Assembly (NCBI GenBank): GCA_003577305.1 | Contig: QEVL01000006.1 | Coordinates: 44,853-108,852, forward strand | DNA: 64,000 bases | Source: Burkholderiales bacterium | GTDB taxonomy: Bacteria; Pseudomonadota; Gammaproteobacteria; Burkholderiales; Burkholderiaceae_E | Direction of reading: 5' to 3' | Shown: piece after piece, positions 61,723 through 64,000 of the stretch | Layout: the number at the start of each line of letters is the position of its first letter | How positions within the stretch are numbered: position 1 is the first letter of the stretch | The notes under the pieces: model-generated | Database searches by the model: none | The model's input: only the letters and a program-made list of their open reading frames with translations | Told to the model about the DNA's origin: nothing | Translations under genes and position numbers: made by a program

Positions 61723-62735
61723 GGCGGGCCGCCGGCCGCCGACCGCGTCGCGGCCGCGTCGAGATCGACGCCGAAGCAGCGCTGGTAGTACTCAGTGATA
61801 ATCGCGCGATCGATGTCGTCACATCGATTCAGAAATGTCACGCGAAATGCAGTGGCCAGGTCATCGAACAGCAGCGCGTTCTCCGCCCACGAGATCACGG
61901 TGCGCGGCGACATCACGGTTCCGAGGTCGCCCGCCCTGAATCCGACGCGCGTGAGGTTCGCCATCGCGACCATCGCAGAGACGATTTTGCGGCCTTCCGC
62001 GTGGTCATGGCCGGGAACCTTCGAGAGGACGATACGGATTTCAGCGGCTGGCGGCAGGTAATTCAGCGCGGCGATCATATTCCAGCGATCCAGTTGCCCC
62101 TGGTTCAGTTGCTGCGTGCCGTGATATAGGCCCGTGGCGTCGCCGAGTCCGGCGGTGTTGGCGGTTGCAAACAGGCGAAAGGATGGGTGCGCGCCGATCA
62201 CCCGGTTGCTACCGAGCAACGTCATCCTGCTGTTGGCTTCAAGCACGCGCTGGATCACGAACATCACGTCGGGTCGACCCGCATCGTATTCGTCGAAGAC
62301 GAGTGCGACCGGATTCTGTAGGGCCCACGGGAGCATACCCTCGCGAAATTCTGTCACCTGCTTGCCCTGACGCAGAACGATCGCGTCTCTTCCGATAAGG
62401 TCGCCCCGGCTGATCTGGCTGTCGAGATTGATGCGCACGCACGGCCAGTTCAGCCGCGCGGCGACTTGCTCGATGTGTGAGGACTTGCCCGTTCCGTGCC
62501 GACCATGAATCAGCAAACGTCGGTTGTGCTCGAAGGCGACAAGAATCGATAGCGTCGTGTCGTGATCGAAGCAGTACGCGTCGTCGACGTCCGGTACGTA
62601 ATCGGTGCGCCGGCTGAACGCGGGAACCTCCATCCCGGAACCAATGCCGAACAAACGCTCGACGGAGACGCGGATGTCGGGCAACTCCGGCAGCGCGACC
62701 CGGGCGTCATATTCCGGTGCAGACCTGTCGTTCAT
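61719..62735 (-). CDS. CobS-like AAA+ ATPase
   Basis: AAA+ ATPase of 338 residues, resembling CobS of the aerobic cobaltochelatase and more distantly the MoxR/CoxD group. Walker A is G78-RHGTGKSS, Walker B is ALVFDEYDAG near residue 145, and CobS-specific sequence is ATANTAGLGDATGLYHGTQQ followed by LNQGQLDRW. GAGGAAAACACG before the ATG at 62735 decides the start. It is the first gene of an eleven-kilobase minus-strand run and faces a TetR gene. It should form a ring with the CobT-like VWA partner. Whether it serves magnesium/cobalt chelation or molybdenum enzyme maturation cannot be told from sequence; the context favours the latter. Confidence 0.87.
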   Translation of the reverse strand: MNDRSAPEYDARVALPELPDIRVSVERLFGIGSGMEVPAFSRRTDYVPDVDDAYCFDHDTTLSILVAFEHNRRLLIHGRHGTGKSSHIEQVAARLNWPCVRINLDSQISRGDLIGRDAIVLRQGKQVTEFREGMLPWALQNPVALVFDEYDAGRPDVMFVIQRVLEANSRMTLLGSNRVIGAHPSFRLFATANTAGLGDATGLYHGTQQLNQGQLDRWNMIAALNYLPPAAEIRIVLSKVPGHDHAEGRKIVSAMVAMANLTRVGFRAGDLGTVMSPRTVISWAENALLFDDLATAFRVTFLNRCDDIDRAIITEYYQRCFGVDLDAAATRSAAGGPP

Positions 62736-62863
62736 CGTGTTTTCCTCATGGTGCCTTCCCCTGTCTGCAAACGGCACGCGGCCCTACAATGATAAATAGT
62801 CCACTCCGACAGTCCGAAGAACGATATGTTCGAGACACATTCCCTGCTTGTCGCCTTCCCCTG
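62736..62863. promoter_or_regulatory. Divergent control region between the CobS-like gene and tetR
   Basis: This 128-base region should contain the promoter of the island operon and the TetR operator. An 11-base direct repeat GCCTTCCCCTG occurs at 62753-62763 and 62853-62863, exactly 100 bases apart, the second touching the tetR start codon. TACAAT at 62785-62790 is a possible -10 for tetR. No convincing palindrome was found. Confidence 0.4.
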
Positions 62864-63559
62864 ATGCGCAAACCCCCGGTTCCGAAACCAGCACGAGCCC
62901 GGCGCGGCGAGAAGGTCGTGCCGCCAGCCACCAAGCGTCTTCCCGGGCACGAACGCCAACGGATGATCGTCGATGAGGCGATCCGTTTCTTCGCCGAATT
63001 CGGCTTCGAAGGTCAGACACGGGCGCTAGCGAAACGACTCGGGGTCACGCAACCGCTGCTGTATCGCTACTTTCCCGACAAGGAAAGCCTCGTCGAGCGC
63101 GTCTACGAGGAAGTCTATCTGCGACGCTGGAATCCCGGGTGGGAACACCTGTTGCGCGATCGCTCCCGCCCTCTGCACGAGAGGCTGTGCGTCTTCTACG
63201 AGGAGTATGCGAATGCGATCTTTTCGTACGAATGGGTGCGCATCTTCATGTTTGGTGGGTTGAGGGGCGTCAACATCAACAAGCGGTATCTCAGCATCAT
63301 TCGCGAGCATGTGCTGCTTCCCGTCTGTCGCGAGCTTCGCCTGACCGCCGGCCTCGACGAGGCATCGCCTCCGGTCAGCGAAGCCGAGCTTGAATGCGCG
63401 TGGGCGCTGCATGGAGGGATCTTCTACATCGCGATCCGGCGCTGGGTGTACGGGCTACCAGCCGTGCATCCGATCGAGGCGACAATCGCAAATCAGGTAA
63501 CCGCATTCCTCGAAGGCGCGCCCGAGGCGATCCGCAGGATCGTCGAGCCGGCAGAGTGA
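62864..63559 (+). CDS. TetR-family transcriptional regulator
   Basis: Regulator of 231 residues. A basic leader (about residues 1-30) precedes the TetR helix-turn-helix: RQRMIVDEAIRFFAEFGFEG and TRALAKRLGVTQPLLYRYFPDKESLVERVYEEV. The C-terminal ligand-binding part (about 100-225) is all-helical with WVRIFMFGGLRGVNINKRYL. The ATG at 62864 is chosen because the TACAAT -10 at 62785 overlaps an earlier in-frame ATG (62789); there is no clear Shine-Dalgarno. Divergence from the CobS-like gene suggests it represses the molybdenum hydroxylase/transport operon until its substrate is present. Confidence 0.85.
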   Translation: MRKPPVPKPARARRGEKVVPPATKRLPGHERQRMIVDEAIRFFAEFGFEGQTRALAKRLGVTQPLLYRYFPDKESLVERVYEEVYLRRWNPGWEHLLRDRSRPLHERLCVFYEEYANAIFSYEWVRIFMFGGLRGVNINKRYLSIIREHVLLPVCRELRLTAGLDEASPPVSEAELECAWALHGGIFYIAIRRWVYGLPAVHPIEATIANQVTAFLEGAPEAIRRIVEPAE

Positions 63560-63597
63560 CGCTGCAAGGTTCCGGATTGCTCCGCAAATCCATACTT

Positions 63598-63889
63598 TCA
63601 ACATGTCGCCAACGGCTCGACGCCGCACCGGCAACACGGGCACACGCTCAGTCGGCGCATCAGGTAGTAGATCAGACGAATGCGTAGCGTCGAAATGACA
63701 TCCAATACATGGCACTGCGCCCGTAGGGCTGCCACGGGCGACGTGACTCCCGGATACGGTAGGTGTCTGGCGGTCGAAGGCGTTTTTCGGCGCCGCATGC
63801 CAACCGCTGCGCAGCCAATCGACTACCAGAAACCCATAGACCGTGATGCCCAGCGCCGCGTAATGGTGAAACCCGATCCAGCCAGCTCC
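63598..63889 (-). pseudogene. IS701/IS4-like transposase C-terminal remnant, frameshifted
   Basis: On the minus strand, GWIGFHHYAALGITVYGFLV (from about 63883) matches the C-terminal RNase-H-fold end of IS701/IS4-type transposases, where a W-x-G-FHHH motif follows the catalytic Glu. An in-frame TAG stands just upstream at 63890-63892. The frame then shifts: ALRAQCHVLDVISTLRIRLI and LMRRLSVCPCCRCG, the usual end of this transposase, are found in another frame down to 63598. The gene is therefore truncated at its 5' side and frameshifted. It is convergent with tetR and marks the right side of the acquired block. Confidence 0.65.
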
Positions 63890-63902
63890 CTAACCTGCCT
63901 TA

Positions 63903-64000
63903 GAACTTATCCGTAAATAGGTAAACTATCGTTCCGAGCCGCGCCGTGCGCGGCGTCGGAGCGAAGCCTTGGAGAAGAAGCGAGTCGACTCATGGGTAGT
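63903..64000 (+). mobile_element. Possible left end of another insertion sequence
   Basis: Just after the truncated transposase the sequence changes to A/T-rich AGAACTTATCCGTAAATAGG and then to a leader with GGAGAAGAAG (63971-63980) and an ATG at 63992 reading off the window. This would fit the end of a second IS inserted into the older one. No terminal repeat or transposase sequence can be confirmed within 98 bases. Confidence 0.25.

Noticed and set aside
59869..62735. Aerobic cobaltochelatase of cobalamin synthesis
   Set aside because: Without cobN or other cob genes and with molybdenum hydroxylase genes in the same operon, the cobalamin role is not supported, although sequence similarity is clear.

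Overview
The window is a 64 kb piece of a G+C-rich chromosome. Gene content points to a betaproteobacterium (Burkholderiales/Rhodocyclales-like) that can live without oxygen: it carries a Thauera-type benzoyl-CoA reductase operon, FNR-type promoter boxes and genes usually linked to nitric oxide handling, next to ordinary housekeeping genes (fabI, thyA, folA, a type II secretion system). The species assignment is inference.

Layout. 1-3200: yejE (cut by the window edge), yejB and yejA, a peptide/microcin C-type ABC importer, on the minus strand. 3229-10522: plus-strand run of overlapping genes: fabI; a SenB-type selenosugar synthase with selD; an ABC ATPase, an FtsX-type permease and an AttH/CrtC-like lipoprotein. 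10598-11806: MFS transporter. 11840-23392: type II secretion genes gspF-E-D-N-M-L-K-J-I-H-G on the minus strand and gspC divergent on the plus strand. 23424-24218: thyA.

24237-48583 is a compact anaerobic aromatic-degradation locus. A badL/badM-like pair (GNAT and Rrf2 regulator) is divergent from a branched-chain-type ABC importer (livKHMGF), a FlK-like thioesterase and a PaaK-type aromatic acyl-CoA ligase. Next comes a nitric oxide/oxygen-related module: DUF2249, two polytopic NnrS-like membrane proteins, hemerythrin, a tandem GNAT protein and a MIP18-type Fe-S protein. Opposing it is the core pathway operon had-oah-dch-bcrC-bcrB-bcrA-bcrD-ferredoxin. Divergent from that are korA-korB, which reduce the ferredoxin, with a rubrerythrin-like protein and a RidA protein. 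Together these genes import and activate an aromatic acid, reduce benzoyl-CoA with ATP and ferredoxin electrons, hydrate, oxidise and open the ring, and recycle ferredoxin at the expense of 2-oxoglutarate. Three control regions (25.3, 33.7 and 44.9 kb) each hold an FNR-type box plus a similar 18-bp palindrome, suggesting a shared anaerobic activator and a BadM-like repressor.

48610-50987: a cytochrome c/d1-type propeller protein and folA. A tRNA-Arg(CCT) at 51023-51098 ends exactly where a decayed IS630-type transposase fragment starts. From there to the end the DNA looks less G+C-biased and reads as an acquired island. It holds a single minus-strand run: CobS-like AAA+ ATPase, CobT-like VWA protein, a three-subunit molybdenum hydroxylase (FAD, 2Fe-2S and molybdopterin subunits) and a second branched-chain-type importer, with a divergent TetR regulator. 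The island ends in a frameshifted IS701/IS4-like transposase remnant, and possibly a second insertion sequence. The most interesting points are the shared FNR/BadM-like regulatory sites, three related GNAT domains inside the benzoyl-CoA locus, a senB-selD pair without senA, and the CobS/CobT-like pair attached to a molybdenum hydroxylase.
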